27,288 bases of DNA, taken from Gammaproteobacteria bacterium. GTDB taxonomy: Bacteria > Pseudomonadota > Gammaproteobacteria > Steroidobacterales > Woeseiaceae. The stretch covers positions 1 through 27,288 of the forward strand of contig JAOUNK010000007.1 of the NCBI GenBank assembly GCA_029881015.1, in the 5' to 3' direction. A model generated the notes under the pieces. The model was given only the letters and a program-made list of their open reading frames with translations, ran no database searches and was not told where the DNA came from. Within the stretch, counting starts at the first letter, position 1. Every line of letters begins with the position of its first letter. The translations under genes were made by a program, and so were the position numbers. This document shows positions 8,518 to 15,704 of this stretch, piece by piece.

Positions 8518-9237
8518 TCAGCCCTGGCTCGTCGCCCAGGCGTAACTTTCTTCAATACTCGAAATCGAGCGGGTCCGGGAGCGCACTTCAACATGTATGC
8601 GCTCCGGTGTAAAACCGTCCGGCAAGACGAGCTGCCGGTCGAAATCCTGGAAATAGCGGAACGAGAAAGGCCAGTCGGACTCTGCGTCGTCGGGCAACAG
8701 CTCGGTCAGCGCGTAGGTCTTGAGCGTTCCGCCCTCACTGCCCTCGACGCTGACGGTGACGTCGCCGGATACCTTTCGATCGTGTTTCATCGCCTGCACC
8801 AGTACGAGACGAAGATTGAAATGCCGTTCCTCACCCCCGCGGGTGAGCTTCAGGTCCTGGACGCGCAGACCCGGCTTGCCATCAGCCGGTGAAACGATAC
8901 CGCGATAGAAGGCGATCGCGTCCTGCTGCTCCTGGATCTTGGCCTCGAGGGAGATCAGGCTCCCCTCGACTTCCTTGTAGGCCTCGCGATCGATTTCCCG
9001 GTGCGTCTCCAGTACGGCGATTTCCTGCTTGAGCTCGGCGATCTCGTCATCCAGCGAGGCAATGTGCTCTGCGAACGCCGCGCGTTCGTTGGCGGCATCG
9101 ACAACATCGTAGCCGGCGCTGATGCGACCGTATTCGAACACCAGGTAGACCACGACCAGCGCGAGCACGACCAGGCCGAGCCTGAACAGCCAGGTCCGGC
9201 CCGCGCCATGGGTCTGCAGATGGTAGTTCGCTGCCAC
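8518..9237 (-). CDS. DUF6776-like membrane-anchored coiled-coil protein
   Basis: Function unknown. The 239-residue protein has one membrane segment at about 16-40, then a coiled coil with heptad-like Leu/Ile spacing and many Glu and Lys residues at about 48-118. A C-terminal beta-rich domain (about 125-235) contains FNLRLVLVQAMKHDRKVSG and ends with SIEESYAWA. The topology suggests a short cytoplasmic N-terminus and a periplasmic body. From memory this resembles proteins named DUF6776 that lie beside bactofilin and erpA in gammaproteobacteria; I could not search to confirm. The conserved neighbourhood suggests a role at the envelope together with the bactofilin. Confidence 0.8.
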   Translation of the reverse strand: MAANYHLQTHGAGRTWLFRLGLVVLALVVVYLVFEYGRISAGYDVVDAANERAAFAEHIASLDDEIAELKQEIAVLETHREIDREAYKEVEGSLISLEAKIQEQQDAIAFYRGIVSPADGKPGLRVQDLKLTRGGEERHFNLRLVLVQAMKHDRKVSGDVTVSVEGSEGGTLKTYALTELLPDDAESDWPFSFRYFQDFDRQLVLPDGFTPERIHVEVRSRTRSISSIEESYAWATSQG

Positions 9238-9306
9238 TCGTTAGCTCGCCATTTAGTTAAAGACGTTATGTTACGCGGAGCTCATGCCCTGCAGAAGTGC
9301 GCCAGG

Positions 9307-9897
9307 TCACGAATTTGGCCCTTCATCGGCCTCTTTTTCGGCCTGGGCCAGGTCTTTCTCGAAGACCACCCGCCATCGCCGGGGCCACCAGCGCGGCTGC
9401 CGCGGGAGGCCTTCCGGGTGCACGCAAGGCCCGAGCTCATGCAAGGCTCTGGCATACACGCGGCGTTTGAAGTAGATCACGTCGTTGACCGGGCGCCAGA
9501 ATGGCACCCAGCGTATACGATCGAACTCGGGTTTGTCGCCGCAATCGAAGCGGACGGCGTTCTCGTCAGAGACGAGACGCAGCATGAACCAGCGCTGCTT
9601 CTGGCCGATGCACAGGGGTTTGCTGTTTCTGCGAATGAACTTGTCGGGCAGGCGGTACCGCAGCCAGTCGCTGGTTACGCCAAGCACCTCCACGTCTTCA
9701 GGCCGTAGCCCGACTTCCTCGTGCAGTTCACGAAACATGGCTTGCTCGGGTTCTTCGTCTTCCAGCATCCCGCCCTGCGGGAACTGCCAGCCCTTGGCAC
9801 CCACGCGACCGCCCAGCATCAACTTATTGTCGGCGTTCGCGAGAATGATACCGACGTTCGCCCGAAAGCCCTCGGCGTCAATCCAATCGTTGCTCAT
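9307..9897 (-). CDS. rppH: RNA 5'-pyrophosphohydrolase (Nudix)
   Basis: Removes pyrophosphate from the 5' end of primary transcripts and so starts mRNA decay. The 196-residue protein has a full Nudix box, G42 through L64 (Gx5Ex7REUxEExGU), with R56, E57, E60 and E61 in place. RppH hallmarks are the segment FRANVGIIL near the start, GWQFPQGG before the box, and the later KFIRRN...CIGQKQRWFML and EFDRIRWVPFW. It is about 20 residues longer than the E. coli protein because of a basic, Trp-rich tail. It is divergent from the permease gene with a 72-bp gap. The usual neighbour ptsP is not present. Confidence 0.93.
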   Translation of the reverse strand: MSNDWIDAEGFRANVGIILANADNKLMLGGRVGAKGWQFPQGGMLEDEEPEQAMFRELHEEVGLRPEDVEVLGVTSDWLRYRLPDKFIRRNSKPLCIGQKQRWFMLRLVSDENAVRFDCGDKPEFDRIRWVPFWRPVNDVIYFKRRVYARALHELGPCVHPEGLPRQPRWWPRRWRVVFEKDLAQAEKEADEGPNS

Positions 9898-9969
9898 TGC
9901 AACCGTACTAAAACTCTAACTGCCGATTACTTTACACTATCGTCCGCCCTTCGCCCCAGGAGATTATTC

Positions 9970-10959
9970 TTGCTCGCAGGCCGCACCGGAGCCTTGTTCG
10001 CTGCATTGCTGCTCATCGTCGCCGCCGCATTCCTGCTGGCGCTGGCGCTCGGCAGTGCGGATATCAGCCTTGCCGAGGCCCTGCAGGCGCTCCGTGGCAA
10101 GGCACCGGAGAATGTGCAATCCCTGGTCAATGACCTGCGGCTGCCACGAGCGCTGACCGCGTTTGCCGTCGGCGGCCTGCTCGCGGTTGCCGGCGTGCTG
10201 ATGCAGGTATTGCTGCGCAACCCGCTGGCCGAGCCCTACATCCTCGGCAGTTCGGGTGGCGCGGCCGTGGCCGCGCTGCTCGCCATGAGCCTCGGCATGG
10301 GCAGCCTGGTCGTCGATCTCTCAGCCTTTGGCGGTGCCATGGCCGCGACGCTGCTGGTCTTTGCTATCGCCCAGGGGACGGGTAGCTGGACGCCGACCCG
10401 CCTGCTCCTGACCGGCGTCGTTCTTGCCGCAGGCTTCAGTGCGGCGACAACGCTTCTGCTGGCGCTCAGCCCCGACCAGAACCTTCGTGGCATGTTGTTC
10501 TGGCTGATGGGCGATCTGAGCTTTGCGTTCGACCCGATGCGCTGTCTTGTCCTGCTCGGGCTGCTGGTTGTCGCAGGCGCCTTGAGCGCGCGGCACCTGA
10601 ATGTGCTCGCGCGCGGAGAGTTGCAGGCCGCCATCGTCGGCTTGCCCGTGCGTACCTTTCGCTACCTGATATTCATAGCCGCAGCGCTGGCCACCGCACT
10701 CTCGGTAACGACAGTGGGCGTGATCGGATTTATCGGTCTCGTCGTGCCGCACCTGGTGCGACTGGTTGCAGGCAGCGACCATCGCGTGGTCCTTCCCGCT
10801 GCGGCGCTCGCCGGCGGTGCCCTGCTCGTCGTTGCGGACACGCTGGCCCGCACCATCATGGCGCCCCGTCAGCTTCCCGTCGGCGCGCTGACAGCCGCGA
10901 TAGGGGTACCGCTGTTTCTGATCCTGATGAGTCGAATTCGGGCGGAGCGCTACCGGTAG
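9970..10959 (+). CDS. btuC: FecCD/BtuC-type ABC transporter permease, probably for vitamin B12
   Basis: Inner-membrane permease of the family that imports cobalamin, haem or siderophores. The 329 residues contain about nine or ten hydrophobic segments. Family motifs include LRLPRAL, GAxxQxxxRNPLAEP-like (here GVLMQVLLRNPLAEPYILG), GFIGLVVPHLVRL and a C-terminal APRQLPVGALTAAIGVPLFL. I chose the TTG at 9970 because AGGAG ends seven bases upstream; a longer open frame to the left overlaps rppH and has no support. The assignment to B12 rests on context: a matching ATPase is at 22630, a BtuF-like protein at 24881-25739 and a cobalamin adenosyltransferase at 24290. A siderophore or haem transporter remains possible. 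The last 10 bp overlap the convergent lipoprotein gene. Confidence 0.85.
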   Translation: MLAGRTGALFAALLLIVAAAFLLALALGSADISLAEALQALRGKAPENVQSLVNDLRLPRALTAFAVGGLLAVAGVLMQVLLRNPLAEPYILGSSGGAAVAALLAMSLGMGSLVVDLSAFGGAMAATLLVFAIAQGTGSWTPTRLLLTGVVLAAGFSAATTLLLALSPDQNLRGMLFWLMGDLSFAFDPMRCLVLLGLLVVAGALSARHLNVLARGELQAAIVGLPVRTFRYLIFIAAALATALSVTTVGVIGFIGLVVPHLVRLVAGSDHRVVLPAAALAGGALLVVADTLARTIMAPRQLPVGALTAAIGVPLFLILMSRIRAERYR

Positions 10960-11840
10960 CCCACGCGTTCCGCGAGCAGGCGCACATCTTCGTCACGCCA
11001 GCCGACCACGCCGAAGTTGCGACCGTTCCACTCTGCAAGAGCCCCGGGTGGATGATTTCGCAACAGCCAGTCGACCAGTTGTTGGGCCTGCTCCGGGTGT
11101 GCCGCATGCCGGCCGACCCCTACTGCAGAGATATCGGCATACAGAGGAACCGGACCCGTCTTCCGCATGCCTTCGGGGAGCAGCGACGCGGACACGATGC
11201 CGTACTGGCAAGCGCCCGACTCGAGCGCCTCGACCAGCTGCGCTTCCGTTTCGAAAGGCGGTGACGACAGGTTCATCATCCAGGCGCGCACGAGCCTTTC
11301 GGCCGGCTTCAGCCCAAGGTCCTCGATCAGCATGGCGATGAGCGCGCGATTGACCGAATTCTCTATCGAGGACACGCAGAGTTTGCCCCGGTAGCTCGCC
11401 GCACCGAGGGCAGCGTAACTGCCGGCGGTCTGTTTCTTCGACTCGGGCGCAATGGCGACGGTTATGAAACGCAGGTTCAGTGCCGCCCAGAGCCGGTCCG
11501 GGTCCCTTAAGTGCCGGTCGACTCCGTCCAGTGCGCCGGACGCAATCGGCCGCAATGCGCCCTCTTCGGCGGCGTGCCATATGGCAACGACGTCTGGTGT
11601 TATTAATACGTCGGCCGGTGTCCCGGACTTGTCGATCAGTGCCTGTGCGTTGGCGGCGGCGTCTCCCCAAACGACCGAGACGGGCACGCCAGTGGCCGCG
11701 GTAAACTCGGCGAACAACGCGGGCAGCCCTGCGGGATCGTTTTCCGACGCGTAGACCACGACCGCAGGCCCCTGCGATTTTTCCGGCCCGCCGCACGCGG
11801 CAAGCATGCAGGCGGCCACGATCGCGATACGGCTTTTCAT
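10950..11840 (-). CDS. FbpA/FutA-like extracellular solute-binding lipoprotein
   Basis: Periplasmic binding protein of the iron(III)-type ABC family, 296 residues. The signal sequence ends in a lipobox LAAC with Cys at 16, so it is a lipoprotein; Gly follows the Cys, predicting export to the outer membrane. Family sequence is clear: VVVYASEND, ADVLITPDVVAIWHAAEEGALRP, LRDPDRLWAALNLRF and YADISAVGVGRHAAHPEQA. The pair of neighbouring Tyr residues that binds ferric iron in FbpA is not found at the expected place (about 217-220 reads SASL), so iron may not be the ligand. No permease or ATPase of this transporter type is next to it. Its ATG overlaps the stop of the diguanylate cyclase gene (ATGA), implying coupled translation. 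Confidence 0.85.
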   Translation of the reverse strand: MKSRIAIVAACMLAACGGPEKSQGPAVVVYASENDPAGLPALFAEFTAATGVPVSVVWGDAAANAQALIDKSGTPADVLITPDVVAIWHAAEEGALRPIASGALDGVDRHLRDPDRLWAALNLRFITVAIAPESKKQTAGSYAALGAASYRGKLCVSSIENSVNRALIAMLIEDLGLKPAERLVRAWMMNLSSPPFETEAQLVEALESGACQYGIVSASLLPEGMRKTGPVPLYADISAVGVGRHAAHPEQAQQLVDWLLRNHPPGALAEWNGRNFGVVGWRDEDVRLLAERVGYR

Positions 11841-12937
11841 GCGGCCTCCACCACGACGCGGTCGCGCCCGGCTGACTTCGCGGCATAGAGCGCAACGTCG
11901 GCACGTGCGATGAGCGAGTCGCCCAGCGTCTTCAAGTCCTTGTCATGCGGACCGGGGCTTACCTCGGCAATACCGATCGATGCAGTGATGACGACTTCTT
12001 CGCCATTGGGCAGGCGAACAGGCGCGGCAGCGATTTCAGCGCGAATCCGTTCCGCCAGCTTCGCTGCCGATTGCACATCGGTGCCGGGCAGCAGCACCAC
12101 GAACTCCTCACCACCGTAGCGCGCGGCAACGTCGCTCGCCCTGACCTGCGACTCGATGCGCTGCGCAAGTTCCTGTAGCACAACGTCCCCGGCCGCGTGG
12201 CCCCAGGTGTCGTTCACGTGCTTGAAGTGATCGATATCCAGCATCAGGCAAACCAGTCGCTGCCGGTCGCGGCGTGCGCGGGCCAGCTCTTCAGCGATCC
12301 GGACGGTCAGGTAGCGGCGGTTGTGCCACCCCGTGAGTACGTCGGTAAAGCCGCTGCGCAACAGGCGCGCGCGGTTGACCACGTTCTCGATACAGAACGA
12401 CGCGATGACACCCATGTGCGCGAGGAAGTCGCTCGCGTGAACGTGTGTGAAGCGCAGCGGGTCGTTGCTACAGAGATTGATGCTGCCTAGCAGCTTGCCG
12501 CGATGGGACAGCGGGATCATCGCGATACTCATTGCGCCTTCCGCACCGGGGCAAATGAGCTGGTGATCGCAGGCCGCAAATTTTCCGAGCCAGGGCTGCT
12601 GCAACGCGATGTACTGCGGCGCCAGGCCGGCGATCGACTCGACGACCAGCAGATCCCGAAACTCCTCGGCCGGTGTGCCGTTGGCCAGCAGCAGGTGACG
12701 GATATCGTGGTCGGGATCGCACAGCACGAGGCTGACGTACTCGACACCGTAGCTGACGCGCAGACCGTCGATCAGCGCGCGAATAAGGCCGTCCAGGTTT
12801 TCCGCCTGGAGCAGGCGGAGCTCACGCATCTGCGCGCGCCGCATTATCTCGTCATTGCGCGCAACTTCGGCCGTCAGCTCCGCGAGCTGGCGGCGGGTTG
12901 CTTCAAGCTGCGCCTCGAGTTCTTCCCTGAGCGTCAT
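11837..12937 (-). CDS. Diguanylate cyclase with N-terminal GAF/DUF484-like sensor domain
   Basis: Makes the second messenger c-di-GMP from GTP. The 366 residues begin with a charged coiled coil (about 1-45), followed by a GAF- or DUF484-like domain at about 45-190 and a GGDEF domain at about 195-366. The active-site motif is GGEEF at 275-279, an active variant. An inhibitory I-site RxxD (R266-D269) lies five residues before it, so product inhibition is expected. No membrane segment is visible, so the enzyme should be cytoplasmic. The ligand of the sensor domain is unknown. It starts 4 bp after tyrA and its stop overlaps the lipoprotein start, making a tyrA-cyclase-lipoprotein operon likely. 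Confidence 0.93.
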   Translation of the reverse strand: MTLREELEAQLEATRRQLAELTAEVARNDEIMRRAQMRELRLLQAENLDGLIRALIDGLRVSYGVEYVSLVLCDPDHDIRHLLLANGTPAEEFRDLLVVESIAGLAPQYIALQQPWLGKFAACDHQLICPGAEGAMSIAMIPLSHRGKLLGSINLCSNDPLRFTHVHASDFLAHMGVIASFCIENVVNRARLLRSGFTDVLTGWHNRRYLTVRIAEELARARRDRQRLVCLMLDIDHFKHVNDTWGHAAGDVVLQELAQRIESQVRASDVAARYGGEEFVVLLPGTDVQSAAKLAERIRAEIAAAPVRLPNGEEVVITASIGIAEVSPGPHDKDLKTLGDSLIARADVALYAAKSAGRDRVVVEAA

Positions 12938-12941
12938 GTCG

Positions 12942-14027
12942 TCAGCTCCTCAGTGCGAGATAGTCACGTCCTCTTTCCATGAGTTCGACGAAGGCACGCT
13001 CATCGCCATCCGCGACGGTTTCCCGGATTCGCCTGGCCGCGTCGCAAAGCGCATCCAGCGGACCAAGCCCGAACTTGTTCAGATTCTGGATCTCGAAATA
13101 GAGGCGCGGATTGTCCTGCGCCACCGCCGCCGACACGAGCAGCTGAGAGTCAAATGTCGTCGATGACATCCTCGCGAGTTTCGGCGCCGCCTCACCGCTC
13201 TCGGCGAGTGCCGTAAAGAACGCGATGTTCAGGGCGTGCGAGAGGCCCAGCACATAGGCGATCAGGCGGTCGTGATCGTCGAGGCCCATATCGAGCTGCT
13301 CCACCATGGTTGCCGCGAACAATTCCTTCGCATCCGCGGTCGCCTGCGGGTCGCCCGCGTCGCAAAAGATCAGGTGCCGGCCCGACAGCAGGCGCGTATC
13401 CGGGCCGTACATGGGGTGCAAGGAAGTCACACGGCAACCGGCGGCACGCAATTCACCGATGCCGTCGACGAGCGGCGACTTGAGCGAACCGATATCGAAG
13501 ATGAGACCCTGCGGCTTGAGCACGGCGAGCTGGGCCAGGATACGACCCGAAACCGCGAGCGGCGCGGCGACGACAATGACGTCGTAGTCGACGCCCGCAT
13601 CGGTCCAGTTGCTGAACTGATTGGGCCCGTTTTCAACGGTGACGTCGGCGACTGTCGTCGCGAAACCCTGTGACGCGAAAAAGTCCACGAACCAGCGACC
13701 CATTTTACCCGCGCCGCCGATGACGAGCGCCCGGCGGCCGTCGCCCTTGCCCTCGGCAATCACGCGATCGCGCTCCTGGCTTTCGAGCGAGGTGCGAATC
13801 AGGAGTCGCAGCAGGTTCTCGACCAGGTCCGGGTCGACGCCGGCCTCGACAGCCTGCGCACGACCCATGTCGAGGACGTCCTTCTCGCGCGCGTAGTCCC
13901 GCGTGCCCGCGCCCGTTACAAGTTTGCTTTTGCCTATCTCGCCGACGATCCGTTGTCGCTCGGCAATCAATGCCACCAGTTTACTGTCCACAGCCGATAG
14001 CTGGGTTCGCAATTCATCGAGATTCAT
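12942..14027 (-). CDS. tyrA: Bifunctional chorismate mutase / prephenate dehydrogenase
   Basis: Converts chorismate to prephenate and then to 4-hydroxyphenylpyruvate in tyrosine synthesis. With the ATG at 14027 the protein has 361 residues, close to E. coli TyrA. An AroQ-type chorismate mutase domain (about 1-90: DELRTQLSAVDSKLVALIAER, then ERDRVI) is fused to a dehydrogenase domain. The dehydrogenase has the nucleotide-binding motif GGAGKMG at 104-110 and SLHPMYGPD at 202-210, whose H204 is in the position of the catalytic His. An upstream extension to 14177 would run through the terminator hairpin and is not accepted. The fused form is typical of gammaproteobacteria. Neither aroF/aroG nor pheA is adjacent. 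Confidence 0.95.
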   Translation of the reverse strand: MNLDELRTQLSAVDSKLVALIAERQRIVGEIGKSKLVTGAGTRDYAREKDVLDMGRAQAVEAGVDPDLVENLLRLLIRTSLESQERDRVIAEGKGDGRRALVIGGAGKMGRWFVDFFASQGFATTVADVTVENGPNQFSNWTDAGVDYDVIVVAAPLAVSGRILAQLAVLKPQGLIFDIGSLKSPLVDGIGELRAAGCRVTSLHPMYGPDTRLLSGRHLIFCDAGDPQATADAKELFAATMVEQLDMGLDDHDRLIAYVLGLSHALNIAFFTALAESGEAAPKLARMSSTTFDSQLLVSAAVAQDNPRLYFEIQNLNKFGLGPLDALCDAARRIRETVADGDERAFVELMERGRDYLALRS

Positions 14028-14064
14028 AAACACGTCTTTTACAGCAGACGCGGCCACAACGAAA

Positions 14065-14090
14065 GCCGGTCCGGATAAATCCGGACCGGC
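14065..14090 (-). terminator. Perfect 12-bp inverted repeat, probable terminator
   Basis: Arms at 14065-14076 and 14079-14090 are exact reverse complements separated by two bases (in RNA, effectively an 11-bp stem with a 4-nt loop). It lies between the stop of the Arg/His-rich protein gene and the tyrA start, both leftward. Read leftward, the hairpin is followed by CTTTCGTT, a weak U tract. It would end transcription of the small gene or attenuate entry into tyrA. Confidence 0.6.
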
Positions 14091-14118
14091 CTGCACATCG
14101 CACGGTTTCGGGATTATG

Positions 14119-14478
14119 TCAGTGGTGTTTCCGCCGCCGTTCGTGGCGGTAGTCCCGACGATGATCGTGGCGACCATCGTAGCGGCGATCCCAGCGGCGT
14201 TCCCAGCGGCGTTCCCAGCGATAGATATCGAAGAGTTCGTACCAGCCGAGTCGCAGGTCCCGCCTCAGCGAGGTATGGCGGTACCAGTGCCTGAACGCGT
14301 CATCGTGCTTCAACCAGCGTGGCATGTGCTTCGACCGACGCACGTCGACGCCGCGATAGTGCCGATAGTGCGGCGGCGGCTCGTAGCTGTACCGTACTTC
14401 CTTGTGTGCAGCGGCCTCTGGCGAATTCAAGAGCAGGAGGCCACCGGCTACTATTGCTGCTGTCATTACCTTGTTCAT
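14119..14478 (-). CDS. Small exported Arg/His/Trp-rich protein
   Basis: A 119-residue protein of unknown function. It starts with a signal peptide (residues 1-24, cleavage after EAAA). A middle part is rich in Tyr, His and Pro (EPPPHYRHYRG). From residue 86 to the end the sequence is almost only Arg, Trp, His, Asp, Glu and Tyr, with three four-residue repeats of the type WERR. The ATG at 14478 has GGAGG at good spacing; a longer frame to 14577 is unlikely. The mature protein would be strongly basic and should bind anionic polymers, metals or membranes, but that is inference. It is divergent from frmA with a gap of 113 bp. Confidence 0.72.
   Translation of the reverse strand: MNKVMTAAIVAGGLLLLNSPEAAAHKEVRYSYEPPPHYRHYRGVDVRRSKHMPRWLKHDDAFRHWYRHTSLRRDLRLGWYELFDIYRWERRWERRWDRRYDGRHDHRRDYRHERRRKHH
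14181..14216. repeat. Three tandem 12-bp repeats inside the Arg-rich protein gene
   Basis: Units at 14181-14192, 14193-14204 and 14205-14216 read AGCGGCGWTCCC on the plus strand; one base differs in the first unit (A instead of T). On the coding strand each unit gives four residues, WERR, WERR and WDRR. The length is a multiple of three, so copy-number changes keep the frame. Confidence 0.85.
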
Positions 14479-14591
14479 ATCGTCCTCCGGTTTGTCCCAG
14501 TGCAGGCTCAGGGTAGATCCGGGCATATGAACCCGAAGTGAATTCGTGAGAACATGCGGCAGCGGAAAAATGAACATGGGGTGAATGCTTT

Positions 14592-15701
14592 ATGAAGACA
14601 CGCGCTGCAGTAGCCTGGGAAGCAGGCAAGCCACTTGAAATCGAGATGCTGGACCTCGAGGGCCCGAAGGCGGGCGAGGTACTGCTCAGGAATGTTGCAT
14701 CGGGTGTTTGCCACACCGACGCATTCACGCTTTCCGGGGAGGACCCGGAGGGGATATTCCCGAGCGTACTCGGTCACGAAGGTGGCGCCATTGTCGAAGA
14801 AGTGGGTGCGGGCGTGACGTCCGTCCAGGTTGGCGATCACGTCATTCCGCTCTACACACCGGAATGCGGTGAGTGCAATTTCTGCACGTCGGGCAAGACC
14901 AACCTCTGCCAGGCGATTCGCGTGACGCAGGGCCAGGGCCTGATGCCGGACGGAACCTCGCGGTTCTCGCACAACGGCAAGACGGTCTACCACTACATGG
15001 GCACGTCGACGTTCAGCGAATACACCGTATTGCCGGAGATCTCCGTTGCGAAAGTCAGCAAGGAGGCACCACTCGAGAAAGTCTGCCTCCTGGGCTGTGG
15101 CATCACGACGGGCATCGGCGCCGTATTGAACACAGCCAAGGTCGAACCGGGTGCCTCGGTCGCGGTGTTCGGTCTCGGCGGTGTGGGTCTCAGCGCTATC
15201 CAGGGCGCCGTCATGGCAAAGGCCGGGCGCATTGTCGCGATCGATATTAACGAGGACAAGTTCGAACTCGCGAAGCAACTCGGGGCGACCGATACGGTCA
15301 ACCCGCGAGACCACGACGCCCCCATACAGGACGTCATCGTCGAACTCACGGGCGGCGGCGTCGACTACTCATTCGAATGCGTCGGCAACGTCGATCTGAT
15401 GCGTTCGGCGCTGGAATGCTGCCACAAGGGCTGGGGCGAGTCGGTTATCGTCGGCGTTGCCGGCGCCGGCCGCGAAATCTCGACACGTCCGTTCCAGCTT
15501 GTCACCGGTCGCGTCTGGCGAGGCACCGCATTTGGCGGCTGCAAGGGACGGTCGCAGCTTCCCGGCATGGTCGAGCAGTACATGGACGGCGATATCAAGA
15601 TCGATGAGTTCATCACCTACACGATGCCCCTCGAAGATATCAACAGGGCTTTCGACCTGATGCACGAGGGCAAGAGCATTCGCTCTGTAATTCACTTCTA
15701 G
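14592..15701 (+). CDS. frmA: S-(hydroxymethyl)glutathione dehydrogenase (class III alcohol dehydrogenase)
   Basis: Oxidises the formaldehyde-glutathione adduct with NAD; the family also reduces S-nitrosoglutathione. The 369-residue protein has catalytic zinc ligands C40, H62 and C169 and structural zinc ligands C92, C95, C98 and C106. The NAD-binding motif GLGGVG is at 194-199. TAFGGCKGR near residue 314 is typical of class III enzymes. The start ATG at 14592 has GGGGTG about ten bases upstream. The usual partner, S-formylglutathione hydrolase, and the repressor FrmR are not adjacent. Instead a gamma-glutamyltransferase homologue follows after 3 bp, an unusual pairing that still points to glutathione-linked chemistry. 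Confidence 0.95.
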   Translation: MKTRAAVAWEAGKPLEIEMLDLEGPKAGEVLLRNVASGVCHTDAFTLSGEDPEGIFPSVLGHEGGAIVEEVGAGVTSVQVGDHVIPLYTPECGECNFCTSGKTNLCQAIRVTQGQGLMPDGTSRFSHNGKTVYHYMGTSTFSEYTVLPEISVAKVSKEAPLEKVCLLGCGITTGIGAVLNTAKVEPGASVAVFGLGGVGLSAIQGAVMAKAGRIVAIDINEDKFELAKQLGATDTVNPRDHDAPIQDVIVELTGGGVDYSFECVGNVDLMRSALECCHKGWGESVIVGVAGAGREISTRPFQLVTGRVWRGTAFGGCKGRSQLPGMVEQYMDGDIKIDEFITYTMPLEDINRAFDLMHEGKSIRSVIHF

Positions 15702-15704
15702 GTC

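Noticed and set aside
9898..9969. Cobalamin riboswitch upstream of the permease (also looked for upstream of btuD and the adenosyltransferase)
   Set aside because: The gaps are too short (41-72 bp) and show no B12-box-like conserved element.
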